64,000 nt of DNA. Source: an uncultured Caulobacterales bacterium (GTDB lineage: Bacteria > Pseudomonadota > Alphaproteobacteria > Caulobacterales > Maricaulaceae). Below the pieces are notes generated by a model. The model had not been told where the DNA came from. It searched no databases and was given only the letters and a program-made list of their open reading frames with translations. The first letter of the stretch is position 1. Every line of letters begins with the position of its first letter. Position numbers and translations under genes: made by a program. Location: positions 1 to 64,000 of the forward strand of contig CALFVT010000007.1 in the NCBI GenBank assembly GCA_937928165.1. Direction: 5' to 3'. Shown piece after piece: positions 47,367-55,670 of this stretch.

Positions 47367-47424
47367 TAAAGACTCCTAAAAATGAAACCGGCATGCCGTG
47401 AAGTTTCATTTTTAGGAGTCTTTA
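47367..47424 (+). promoter_or_regulatory. Long leader hairpin masking the tnpA ribosome-binding site
   Basis: Perfect 22-base arms (47367-47388 and 47403-47424) enclose a loop with a small CGGCATGCCG palindrome. The right arm contains AGGAG at 47414-47418, nine bases before the tnpA ATG, so the folded message would hide it. A TATAAT sequence lies at 47352-47357, upstream of the left arm. Confidence 0.75.
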
Positions 47425-47427
47425 CAT

Positions 47428-47838
47428 ATGCAATACCAAAAAGGTAAACATTGCGTCTATTATCACCGTTATCACATCCTATGGTCAACAAAATATAGAT
47501 ATCAGGTGCTACGGGGTCCTGTTGCCTATCGTGTGCGGGATGTTATTCGGCAAGTTTGTGCTGAAAACGGGGTTGAGATTATCAAAGGTGTTTTATCCAA
47601 GGATCATGTCCATATGTTTGTATCTTTGCCGCCCAAGCTCTCTGTCAGTGATTTCATGAGAAAGGCAAAGGGACGCTCATCACGCAAGATACAGATAGAG
47701 TTCCCAGAGTTAAAGAAACGCTATTGGGGCCGACGGTTCTGGGGCAGGGGCTATTTTTCGACAACAAGTGGCCAGATCACCGACGACATCATACTTCAGT
47801 ATTTGGAAGAACATAATCCTACCGACGACAGTCGGTAG
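47428..47838 (+). CDS. tnpA: IS200/IS605-family transposase TnpA
   Basis: HUH single-strand transposase of 136 residues, a complete length. H60 and H62 in DHVHMFVSLPP form the metal-binding HUH pair. The catalytic Tyr is probably Tyr125 in ILQYLEEH near the C terminus. KAKGRSSRKIQ and FWGRGYFSTTSG are typical of the family. The frame appears intact, and the stop codon sits in the right-end hairpin. Expression is probably repressed by the upstream hairpin. Confidence 0.93.
   Translation: MQYQKGKHCVYYHRYHILWSTKYRYQVLRGPVAYRVRDVIRQVCAENGVEIIKGVLSKDHVHMFVSLPPKLSVSDFMRKAKGRSSRKIQIEFPELKKRYWGRRFWGRGYFSTTSGQITDDIILQYLEEHNPTDDSR
47819..47838. repeat. Right-end hairpin of the IS200-type element
   Basis: Perfect 8-base arms CTACCGAC and GTCGGTAG with a GACA loop, at the end of tnpA. 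It is the likely right-end recognition hairpin. Confidence 0.75.
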
Positions 47839-47913
47839 TGATTTAGTTATCCTTCAAAATGGAAATTAAGGCGACTAGTAAATCGTTCAAAATAGAAATA
47901 TATTGATAGAATA

Positions 47914-48048
47914 ATGCGCTTCTGCTATGTTCGGTTGATGGAAGTAGTTCTAAATTTTTTGGTTACATTTGGATTTGCCACAATTTTGCTTGTTTTAGGA
48001 GGAATGTTTTATACCTTTTCGAAACGAAAAAGCTCAGAAACAGATTAA
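47914..48048 (+). CDS. Possible small single-pass membrane protein
   Basis: A 44-residue frame with one hydrophobic helix (VLNFLVTFGFATILLVLGG) and a basic, polar tail (SKRKSSETD). The layout is that of real small membrane proteins. The start could be ATG 47914 or ATG 47938. No convincing ribosome-binding site. It lies just beyond the insertion sequence, on the same strand. No family recognised. Confidence 0.4.
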   Translation: MRFCYVRLMEVVLNFLVTFGFATILLVLGGMFYTFSKRKSSETD

Positions 48049-48166
48049 AATATTTTCTATACAATAGAAGCAAATTTATACTTGTGTCCAAAAGCGAAAG
48101 TCAGATGTGTGTCTTAAAATCGCCCAAACTAAGCCGACCACCGACTCAATTTACCGTTACATCTCC

Positions 48167-49351
48167 CTACGAAAAAGCCTGAATGCCTGTTTGGGCGCGG
48201 CCCAAGATGAGGGCGTGGACGTCATGTGTGCCTTCATAGGTGTTGACCGCTTCGAGGTTCATGACGTGGCGGATGACGTGATATTCATCGGACACGCCGT
48301 TGCCGCCGTGCATGTCGCGGGCGGTGCGGGCAATATCTAGGGCTTTGCCGCAGGAGTTTCGTTTAATCAAAGAAATCGCTGTCGGGTGCAGCTCGCCGCG
48401 GTCACGCATGCGCCCCGCTTGGAGGCAGGTATGGAGCCCGAGGGTGATTTCTGTTTGCATGTCCACGAGCTTTTTCTGAATAAGCTGTGTTGCGGCGAGG
48501 GGGCGTCCGAATTGCATGCGCTCTAGCGTGTATTGCCGCGCGGCGTGCCAGCAAAATTCTGCTGCGCCAAGAGCACCCCAAGCAATGCCAAAGCGCGCAG
48601 AATTGAGGCAACCAAAGGGGCCTTTTAATCCGCGCACATGGGGCAGGAGGTTTTCTTCAGGCACAAAGACGTCATCCATAACAATCTCGCCGGTAATCGA
48701 GGCGCGAAGTGAAAACTTACCTTCAATTTTTGGCGCAGATAAGCCTTTCATGCCTTTATCCAAAATAAAGCCGCGAATGTCGCCATCATCGGTTTTAGCC
48801 CAGACCACAAATACATCGGCGATGGGGGAGTTGGTAATCCACATCTTCGCCCCGTTCATGACATAGCCGCCGTCAACAGACTTCGCCCGCGTGCGCATGG
48901 ACGCAGGGTCAGACCCGGCGTCGGGCTCAGTCAGGCCGAAGCAGCCGACCGATTCACCAGTGGCAAGTTTAGGGAGATATTTGTCCTTTTGCGCGTCACT
49001 ACCGTAGCTATAGATGGGGTGCATGACGAGCGAGGACTGCACGCTCATGGCGGAGCGGTAGCCGCTATCGACCCGCTCAACTTCGCGGGCAATGAGGCCG
49101 TAGCTAACATAATTCACGCCCGCGCAGCCATAGCCGTCTATCACAGACCCTAACAGGCCAAGCTGGCCCATTTCGTTAAATATCTCTCGGTCAAAGGTCT
49201 CATTGCGGTTGGCCATTAAAACGCGCGGCAGGAGTTTGTCTTGGCAATAATTTCGGGCATTATCCATAACCATACGTTCTTCCTCTGAGAGGTTCCCTGT
49301 GAGGTCCATCGGGTCTTCCCAATTAAATTGGGCTTTCATTTCATCGGCCAT
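48167..49351 (-). CDS. gcdH: Glutaryl-CoA dehydrogenase
   Basis: FAD enzyme that oxidises and decarboxylates glutaryl-CoA to crotonyl-CoA, in lysine, hydroxylysine and tryptophan catabolism. It is 394 residues. Motifs: [50 protein letters not shown], and the catalytic Glu in [25 protein letters not shown] precedes the ATG. It starts 36 bases after the stop of the FabD-like gene, probably in one transcript with the two genes upstream. Confidence 0.94.
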   Translation of the reverse strand: MADEMKAQFNWEDPMDLTGNLSEEERMVMDNARNYCQDKLLPRVLMANRNETFDREIFNEMGQLGLLGSVIDGYGCAGVNYVSYGLIAREVERVDSGYRSAMSVQSSLVMHPIYSYGSDAQKDKYLPKLATGESVGCFGLTEPDAGSDPASMRTRAKSVDGGYVMNGAKMWITNSPIADVFVVWAKTDDGDIRGFILDKGMKGLSAPKIEGKFSLRASITGEIVMDDVFVPEENLLPHVRGLKGPFGCLNSARFGIAWGALGAAEFCWHAARQYTLERMQFGRPLAATQLIQKKLVDMQTEITLGLHTCLQAGRMRDRGELHPTAISLIKRNSCGKALDIARTARDMHGGNGVSDEYHVIRHVMNLEAVNTYEGTHDVHALILGRAQTGIQAFS

Positions 49352-49387
49352 ATGTGTGTCCTTATTCTGTCATGCGGTTTGAGCAGT

Positions 49388-50413
49388 TTATGTCGCTAAC
49401 GCTCTTTGCTCTTCAATATTCATTGAGATGATATAGGGATTATCTAATTGTCTTTGCTTGAAATCAGCTTTGCTTTCAAGTCCTTCCCAGCGGTGTTTAA
49501 TTAATTCTTGCGCTGCCGGTCCGCCAAGGGTGGAGCCGGGGCCAAGAATGATAATAACATCAGGTGCATAGTCTTTTATGCCCACTTCTAAGGCTTTTGA
49601 GAAATCAAAAGGGCTATTGATCTGTGCGCCGAGGGTATATTGATATAAATCACCTATATTCGTGCTGCTGGGATTCCAAACCTTCCCCTGTCCGTCGATC
49701 ATCGGGATGTCGGGTTGGGTGAAAAGGCTTTCGGGTAAGGCGGCCTGGGCCATGGGGATAATATCGTCCAAAAGCGGGCTATGAAACGCCCCGTGATGGG
49801 CTAAGCGCATGGGAAAACGTTCATCTGCGGGAAGGGCTTTTTGCAAATATGACAGTCCCTTGCGGTTTGCAGCAAAGACAATCAACCCGCCAAGGCGAAT
49901 AGAGGTTGAAATTACGGCATCATTGGGCCGCTCGTTTAAAATCTGTTTGATTTGCGAAAGTTTGCCTTCGCTCACGCGCCAATCTTTACCCGTTATGGGA
50001 TAAACAATTTGCCCCCCGCTTGCATGTTCATGCATCATGCGGCCCATCGTGTTGACAAGCTTTGCGCCGCCCTGAAGAGAAAGAGCGCCAGCGGCGGCGA
50101 GGGCCAAATACCAGCCCATAGAATTTCCCATCACCGCAGAGATTTCATACTTATCACGGTTAATAGCCTGAAAATCCCCCATGGCGCAGCCATAGATCAA
50201 GAGGGAGGCGTTATCCCCGGTCATATGCAGGCCGGGTTTAAACTTTTCGGCCCGATCAAGTTCGGTTAATGTGACTTGGCCTTCAGATGTGCGGTGCTCA
50301 TCAAGCATTTTGATAAAAGATTTATTCCCGCCGTGATGACGGTAAAGATAGCCAAGCTCTGGGGCATTATAAGTGCCGCGGCCAGGACAAATAATGAGGG
50401 CTGATTTTTTCAT
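49388..50413 (-). CDS. FabD-like acyltransferase lacking the malonyl-binding Arg
   Basis: A 341-residue acyltransferase related to malonyl-CoA:ACP transacylase. The nucleophile Ser98 lies in GNSMGW and the partner His211 in AFHSPLL. Aligned without gaps from the Ser, the position of E. coli FabD Arg117, which holds the malonyl carboxylate, is Met123 here. The substrate is thus probably not a dicarboxylic acyl-CoA. It overlaps the E1 gene by 4 bases (ATGA), so the two are translationally coupled. The role is unknown; a standard fabD role is unlikely because it is not in the fatty-acid cluster. Confidence 0.8.
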   Translation of the reverse strand: MKKSALIICPGRGTYNAPELGYLYRHHGGNKSFIKMLDEHRTSEGQVTLTELDRAEKFKPGLHMTGDNASLLIYGCAMGDFQAINRDKYEISAVMGNSMGWYLALAAAGALSLQGGAKLVNTMGRMMHEHASGGQIVYPITGKDWRVSEGKLSQIKQILNERPNDAVISTSIRLGGLIVFAANRKGLSYLQKALPADERFPMRLAHHGAFHSPLLDDIIPMAQAALPESLFTQPDIPMIDGQGKVWNPSSTNIGDLYQYTLGAQINSPFDFSKALEVGIKDYAPDVIIILGPGSTLGGPAAQELIKHRWEGLESKADFKQRQLDNPYIISMNIEEQRALAT

Positions 50414-52629
50414 ATGTCGCCTCTATTTTTACCCGTTAACGCGAGCGCGCCGTTGATAATCCGTTCGGCGCTTGGCATGACTTCATAGGCCGCTGGGCCT
50501 AGGGGAATATAGCTATCCGCTCCGCTAACGCGGCCTAGCGGGCGGTTATAACCACCACTGACTAGGAGCGCCGTAATCTCTTCGGCGAGGGAGCCGGTCT
50601 TGCGGCATTCATCGACAATTAGGGTGTGATCGCAGGCCTCGGCCACCGCAAGAATAGCCTTTTCATTGAGCGGTTTTAGCCAGCGCAGATCAATTATGCG
50701 AATATTTAGCCCGTGGGTTTCAGATAAAATCTTTTCCGCCTTACGAGAAAGATAATAGCCATTGCCATAAGTTAGGATACATAAATCCGTGCCCTTACCA
50801 TATTGAAAGGGCGTGCCAAATTCTAGCGGCGCTTCATCTTGGGGGGCGGTATAATGGGATAACCATTTTTTATCGCCCGCCTCATGTAAATCCGCCGTCA
50901 TATAAAGGGCAATAGGCTCTAGGAAGACAACGACTTTGCGCTCCCGCTGGGCGAGGTCAAAGGCGGTGCGAAGCATTTTACGGGCATCATCGCCGTTTGA
51001 CGGGCAAGCAATAATCAGCCCCGGAATATCACGCAGCACATTGATGGAATTATCATTATGAAAATGCCCGCCAAAGCCACGTTGATACCCCAGACCCGCA
51101 ATGCGGAGCACCATGGGGTTGGTAAATTGCCCGTTAGAGAAAAAAGATAAGGTCGCTGCCTCGCCGCGAATTTGATCTTCGGCATTATGAAGATAGGCGA
51201 GGAATTGAATTTCAGGAACCGGCAAAAACCCGTTATGGGCCGCGCCAATGGCAAGGCCGAGAATGGTTTGCTCATCCAGCAAAGTATCCATCACCCGCGC
51301 GGGGCCGAATTTATCAAGCAGCCCTGTTGTGACGCTGTAAACGCCGCCTTTGCGGGCGACATCTTCGCCGAATACAAGCGCGTTTTTATATTGCAGCATA
51401 AGGTCGCTTAGGGCGAAACCAATCTGCCGCGCGAGGTTCATCGGACGAGACAGCTGGGTTTCATCGTCTTTGAAACACGCCGCTCGCGCAGCTTGGCTTG
51501 GGTGGGGCGGCGGCGTTTCAAACGCGCTAGGCGGCGGCGTAATCGGCGCTGTAATTTCGGCTTCGTTTGATAGTTTCGGGCGGGTGAAAGAAACTTGCGC
51601 CACACGGTCAACGCGGCGGCGCATAGACTCGTAGCGCGATAAAATATCTTGCGGCGTAAGGATGTTATTTTCAATCAAAAGCTGGGCGGTGACGAGTAGC
51701 GGATCAAGAGCCTCCACGGCCTCAATATCCGCAAGATTTGTGTAGCGCATTTCAATATCGGCCCCCGCATGGCCCATAAGCCGCACGGTTTTGACGTGAA
51801 GAAAGACGGGTTTACGCCGCGTCCGTGCGTAATCTATCGCCGCTTTGGATGCCTCGAAGACCGATAATAAATTGCGACCATCGCACGGCATATATTTAAG
51901 GCCGGGGCGGTTTTTATAATTTTGCTCAATCCAGCCATGGGGCGTACGCACGGAAATACCGATATTATTATCCTCACAGATAAACACTAGCGGCATAGGT
52001 GAGTTTTGATAAGATGCCCAAGCGGCTGCGTTGATTGCGCCTTGGGCGGTGGAATGATTAGAGGACGCATCCCCGAAAGAACACAAGATTACGCTATCAG
52101 CGGGCAGAGGATGCTCGACGCCGGATTTATGGGACAAACATAAAGAATGGGCCGCGCCGACGGCTTTGGGCAGGTGTGAGGCAATGGTGCTGGTTTGGGG
52201 CGGGGTGTAAATATCCGTACCGCCAAGGACTTTATGGCGTCCGCCGGATACGGGGTCTTCGGAGGAAGCAGCAAAGGAAAGGGCCATATCATAAAGCGGC
52301 GTTGAGCCTTTGACCTGCTTGCGGCGCTGGATGACAAAGGCGGCGTCCCGGTAGTGTAAAAACGCCATATCCGTTAGCCGTGAAGCACTCGCAATAGCTG
52401 CAAGACCTTCATGGCCGGAACTGCCGATAGAGTAAAATGTTTCGCCTTTCGTGCGCCGCGCCATAAGGTCGAGGTGGCGGTTCATAATTTGCGTGTCAAA
52501 CCAATCAATCAACATTTGAGGGCTGACGCCGGGCGTGGATAAGTCTTTATGTGCCGGTCGTGCCAAAAAGTCAGATGTATTCACGCGGTGCAAGAAATTT
52601 TTATCAATAATTTCAGCACGGTTATACAT
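50410..52629 (-). CDS. Fused E1 alpha-beta 2-oxoacid dehydrogenase component
   Basis: A thiamine-diphosphate enzyme of 739 residues with both halves of the branched-chain/pyruvate E1 in one chain. The alpha half contains FHYRD-like LHYRDAA, the TPP loop CSFGDASSNHSTAQGAIN and ICEDNNIGISV. A Pro-rich linker spans about 360-395 (TAPITPPPSAFETPPPHP). The beta half starts near 405 with VFGEDVARKGGVYSVTTGL, then LDEQTILGLAIGAA and PEIQFLAYLHNAEDQIRGEAA (in segments). AAAGG precedes the ATG. No E2 or E3 gene accompanies it in the window. Known homologs are annotated as 2-oxoisovalerate dehydrogenases; the substrate is uncertain. Confidence 0.88.
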   Translation of the reverse strand: MYNRAEIIDKNFLHRVNTSDFLARPAHKDLSTPGVSPQMLIDWFDTQIMNRHLDLMARRTKGETFYSIGSSGHEGLAAIASASRLTDMAFLHYRDAAFVIQRRKQVKGSTPLYDMALSFAASSEDPVSGGRHKVLGGTDIYTPPQTSTIASHLPKAVGAAHSLCLSHKSGVEHPLPADSVILCSFGDASSNHSTAQGAINAAAWASYQNSPMPLVFICEDNNIGISVRTPHGWIEQNYKNRPGLKYMPCDGRNLLSVFEASKAAIDYARTRRKPVFLHVKTVRLMGHAGADIEMRYTNLADIEAVEALDPLLVTAQLLIENNILTPQDILSRYESMRRRVDRVAQVSFTRPKLSNEAEITAPITPPPSAFETPPPHPSQAARAACFKDDETQLSRPMNLARQIGFALSDLMLQYKNALVFGEDVARKGGVYSVTTGLLDKFGPARVMDTLLDEQTILGLAIGAAHNGFLPVPEIQFLAYLHNAEDQIRGEAATLSFFSNGQFTNPMVLRIAGLGYQRGFGGHFHNDNSINVLRDIPGLIIACPSNGDDARKMLRTAFDLAQRERKVVVFLEPIALYMTADLHEAGDKKWLSHYTAPQDEAPLEFGTPFQYGKGTDLCILTYGNGYYLSRKAEKILSETHGLNIRIIDLRWLKPLNEKAILAVAEACDHTLIVDECRKTGSLAEEITALLVSGGYNRPLGRVSGADSYIPLGPAAYEVMPSAERIINGALALTGKNRGDI

Positions 52630-53011
52630 AAAATTGACCTTTAATCATGAGCGAGACAGATAGGTTTTCACTCTATCACTTAATATATTTATGTTTGGCG
52701 ATAAGGCGTTTAAATTCACAGGGCAAGGGTGAAATTATCTTATAATATTGTTTCTTTATTTTGTGTCCTAATGGATAAATTTTTATATATATGATTTAGA
52801 GACGTATCGTAAGTTACAAAATGAAATCTTGAAATAAAGCTTTAATCTCTGGCTTTTCGGGCCAAGGTTTTGTAAAATCTACACGACGTTCAAGGCGCTA
52901 AGATAAACTTTCTGCTTTGGGACTTATAAGGTTCATATTATTACGCATTCGACTGAAAATATTGAGAGGCTAGAGCTCCGTGACCGCATTGTTCGAGGCG
53001 ATGAAACAGCG
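52630..53011. other. Intergenic region before the sigma factor gene
   Basis: About 380 bases between divergent genes. It is AT-rich, with possible promoters for both sides, but no recognisable operator. The last 75 bases (52937-53011) are open in the frame of the sigma factor gene and look coding, with AAGG at 52928-52931, although no canonical start codon exists in them. Confidence 0.5.
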
Positions 53012-53503
53012 ATGAAAGTTTTATATGATAAATATTCGGGGGCGCTTTTTCATTTTGCCAGAAACTATCTTGCGGATGAAAATGATGCCTCTGATATTGT
53101 TCATGAAACCATGATGGAAGTTTGGCGTAATGCCGCCCGGTTTGAGGGGCGCTCGTCAATAAAGTCTTGGATATTTACCATCGCGCGGAATAAATCTATT
53201 GACCGTAACCGTAAAGGCCGCCGCCTTCAATATACGGATACGCTCCCAGATCATGAAGATGAAACCCTTAACCCTGCGGACGCTATGGAAGCTGCGCAGG
53301 ATGAAGAATTAATACGCGCTTGTGTTAGAAAATTAAATGAAAACCACCGAAATATTATCCATCTCGTGTTTTTTCAAAATTTATCATATCAAGAGATCGC
53401 AAGGATTGAAGACATACCCCTCGGCACTGTAAAAACACGGGTGCTTCATGCGAAAAAGAAACTGGTCCATATTCTAGCGCAAGAAGGTCGAAAGTCACTT
53501 TAA
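53012..53503 (+). CDS. ECF-type RNA polymerase sigma factor
   Basis: Extracytoplasmic-function sigma factor of 163 residues from the first ATG. Region 2 (LYDKYSGALFHFARNYL, DIVHETMMEVWRNAARFEG) and region 4 (NENHRNIIHLVFFQNLSYQEIARIEDIPLGTVKTRVLHAKKKL in segments) are clear. The first helix of region 2 lies upstream of the ATG: in-frame codons from 52937 encode LRDRIVRGDETAM, the expected sequence. No ATG, GTG, TTG or CTG precedes 53012 in that frame; ATT at 52937 or 52940 follows AAGG. The gene faces a convergent anti-sigma gene. Confidence 0.92.
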   Translation: MKVLYDKYSGALFHFARNYLADENDASDIVHETMMEVWRNAARFEGRSSIKSWIFTIARNKSIDRNRKGRRLQYTDTLPDHEDETLNPADAMEAAQDEELIRACVRKLNENHRNIIHLVFFQNLSYQEIARIEDIPLGTVKTRVLHAKKKLVHILAQEGRKSL

Positions 53504-53571
53504 GCTTGCATAGCGCTCTCAGCAGGCATTAAACGCATGTCCACCGCATATCCGCCAAAGTGAGTATAAAT

Positions 53572-54177
53572 TTAAGGTTGGCTTTGTGACTGAACAAGCT
53601 TGCGGCGGGCGGTGAAGATGTTTTCTGCCTCTGCGCGTATTGCGAAGGTTTTGAAATCAACAGAATAAATGCCCTGTTGTGTTGGCCCTGAAATAATATT
53701 ACCTTTGACCTCTTTAATCAGTGCTGTGATATCGGATTGTAAAGCGGTGTCTTTAAATTTAACATTTATGATGTAACTATCAGTTGCTGCACTGACGGGG
53801 TAATAGCGGGCATCACTATGGTTTGAAAATTCACTTGCGATGAAGGCAGATTGTCCGATGACGGCTACGGCTAATATTGCGGCGGCGTAGCGCCAAAACG
53901 GGCGAGACTTTAGACTGTCATTGGCCGCGATAGGGTTTTCGGCGGCTTTACTATTCTTTTTAATGTCTTTTGATAAGCGCGCCCATCCGAGTTCACCTGG
54001 CGGATTAACGGAGTTCTCAGACTTAACAGCTCGAGAAATATGTCTTTGAAACTCTAATTCACTCGCTAATTCAGGGTTTTCTTTGATCGCAGCTTCAACA
54101 ATATCATGGTCAGCTTGTGAAAGTCGGCCTGTTATATAATCCGGTAACATTAAGGATATATCGTTGAAATGGTTCAT
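53572..54177 (-). CDS. Anti-sigma factor, single-pass membrane
   Basis: A 201-residue protein with a cytoplasmic anti-sigma domain (MLPDYITGRLSQADHDIVEAAI in part, typical of the zinc-less ASD fold), one transmembrane helix around residues 95-115 (YAAAILAVAVIGQSAFIA), and a periplasmic sensor domain. It is convergent with the sigma factor, 69 bases away, and no Cys/His zinc motif is seen. It probably sequesters that sigma factor until an envelope signal arrives. A porin and a protease follow on the plus strand. Confidence 0.85.
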   Translation of the reverse strand: MNHFNDISLMLPDYITGRLSQADHDIVEAAIKENPELASELEFQRHISRAVKSENSVNPPGELGWARLSKDIKKNSKAAENPIAANDSLKSRPFWRYAAAILAVAVIGQSAFIASEFSNHSDARYYPVSAATDSYIINVKFKDTALQSDITALIKEVKGNIISGPTQQGIYSVDFKTFAIRAEAENIFTARRKLVQSQSQP

Positions 54178-54313
54178 TTTTTTGCTTTAATCTAAATGTT
54201 TTATTGCGCTAAATAATTTTCGTGCTTATGACTTTGTCGCATGAACAAGACAAAAGGTTCAAATAATATGCAGATTTTATTCTAATGACTCATATTCGGA
54301 TTTTAAACAGTTA

Positions 54314-55615
54314 ATGACATATGGGAATAAAAAAAATCTGGTTGTTTTTTCACTTATTTATTTATTGAATGATGCATCTTATCTGGCGGCGCAAGAGCTT
54401 GGAAGTGAAAAGATTTATACTGACAATGAGCCCTTATATAATGCCGAGGTTAACTTGGCGGCCTTTGATGATGAACCGTTTCGCATAAAGCCGCAGGTCT
54501 CTGGGTCCATACGGCTACGCTATAATTATGCAGATGATGATTTAGTTGCTGAGACCGGAAATGCGTTTACGGCGCAATTTACCCTGCGGGCCGAAGCGGA
54601 GCTATTGCCGAAAACCTCTGCCTTAGTCGAAGCGGAGGGTGTGGTTGAGATCATAGGTGATTTTAATGACGGTACGGGCAATCGCCCGGACTTTCCCTTT
54701 ATCCCTGATGTTGAAGGCCTAGAATTAAACCGGGCGCAGATTGTTTCTGAGATTATTCCAAATACGCGCCTTACCCTTGGGCGGCAAAGAATTGTTTATG
54801 ACGATGGCCGGTTTATTGGTGATGTATTTTTTCGGCAAAATACACAAACATTTGATGCGGTGCGCGGACGCTGGCAATTACCTAAAACAGCTTTTATTGA
54901 CGGCGCTTATATCAATAAAACGCTTCGCCCTTTGGGTGATGATAATCCGGCAGGGCGGTTTCGCGGGGATTCCTATGTTGTTAATGGAAATTTCCCAACG
55001 CCTTTTGGCCGGCTCATTGCTTATCATTACGCTTTAGATCTATCAACATCCGGCCCCCCTTCTGTTGACGGAGCATCAAATAAAACAAGCGGCGCGCAGT
55101 TAAGTGGCCGCCGTCATTGGGATGATAAAGGGCTGATTTGGGATATTGCCTATGCGCGGCAATCTGACTTTGCGGATAACCCAAATGATTATAGGGCGGA
55201 ATATGGCCTTGTGTCTTTACGCGGGGAAATTGGCCGTTTTAACCTCACGGGGCGTGCCGAAATTTTGGGCGGGAGTGAGGTTCAAGGGTTTCAAACGCCT
55301 ATTGCTACCCTGCACCGATTTCAAGGTTTTGCGGACCGGTTTTTACAAACACCGGTTGACGGCGTTGAAGATTTATCCGTGCAAGCGGGGTATAAATTCG
55401 GGGATATTGGCGTTTTCAAAGATGTCCGCGGATTTGCGCGTCATCATTGGTTCTCTGCAGCGCGAGGAGGGCTTAACTACGGCACGGAAATCGATGCCGC
55501 TTTGCAATTTAAGATAAATGATATAGCCTTATTCTTAGATTTTGCAAATTACAGTGCAAATGATTTTTCTGCGGATACGCAGCAAGTATTTTTGACTATT
55601 TCGAAAGCATTTTGA
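54314..55615 (+). CDS. Alginate-export-like outer-membrane porin
   Basis: A 433-residue barrel protein. The N terminus is a short signal (LVVFSLIYLLNDASYLAAQ, hydrophobic core broken by Asn-Asp). Barrel strands alternate throughout, and the segment RLTLGRQRIVYDDGRFIGDVFFRQNTQTFDA (in parts) is the signature of the alginate-export family. The last residue is Phe (SKAF). No ribosome-binding site is obvious before the ATG at 54314. It lies between the anti-sigma and the subtilase genes and may be controlled by that sigma factor; the substrate is unknown. Confidence 0.82.
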   Translation: MTYGNKKNLVVFSLIYLLNDASYLAAQELGSEKIYTDNEPLYNAEVNLAAFDDEPFRIKPQVSGSIRLRYNYADDDLVAETGNAFTAQFTLRAEAELLPKTSALVEAEGVVEIIGDFNDGTGNRPDFPFIPDVEGLELNRAQIVSEIIPNTRLTLGRQRIVYDDGRFIGDVFFRQNTQTFDAVRGRWQLPKTAFIDGAYINKTLRPLGDDNPAGRFRGDSYVVNGNFPTPFGRLIAYHYALDLSTSGPPSVDGASNKTSGAQLSGRRHWDDKGLIWDIAYARQSDFADNPNDYRAEYGLVSLRGEIGRFNLTGRAEILGGSEVQGFQTPIATLHRFQGFADRFLQTPVDGVEDLSVQAGYKFGDIGVFKDVRGFARHHWFSAARGGLNYGTEIDAALQFKINDIALFLDFANYSANDFSADTQQVFLTISKAF

Positions 55616-55670
55616 ACTTTATATATCTTTGTAACGACTAAGACTAAATGTTATTTATTAAGAGAATTCA

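Larger units (their letters stand above)
47311..47845 (+). mobile_element. IS200-type insertion sequence
   Basis: A short single-gene element bearing only a Y1 transposase. The left end carries an imperfect hairpin at 47316-47342 (CCGTC/GACGG core with an AGCC/GGCT outer stem); the right end is an 8-base hairpin at 47819-47838 overlapping the tnpA stop. Subterminal hairpins without terminal inverted repeats, and no target duplication, are the rule for the IS200/IS605 family. The outer boundaries are estimates. No tnpB is present. Confidence 0.8.
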
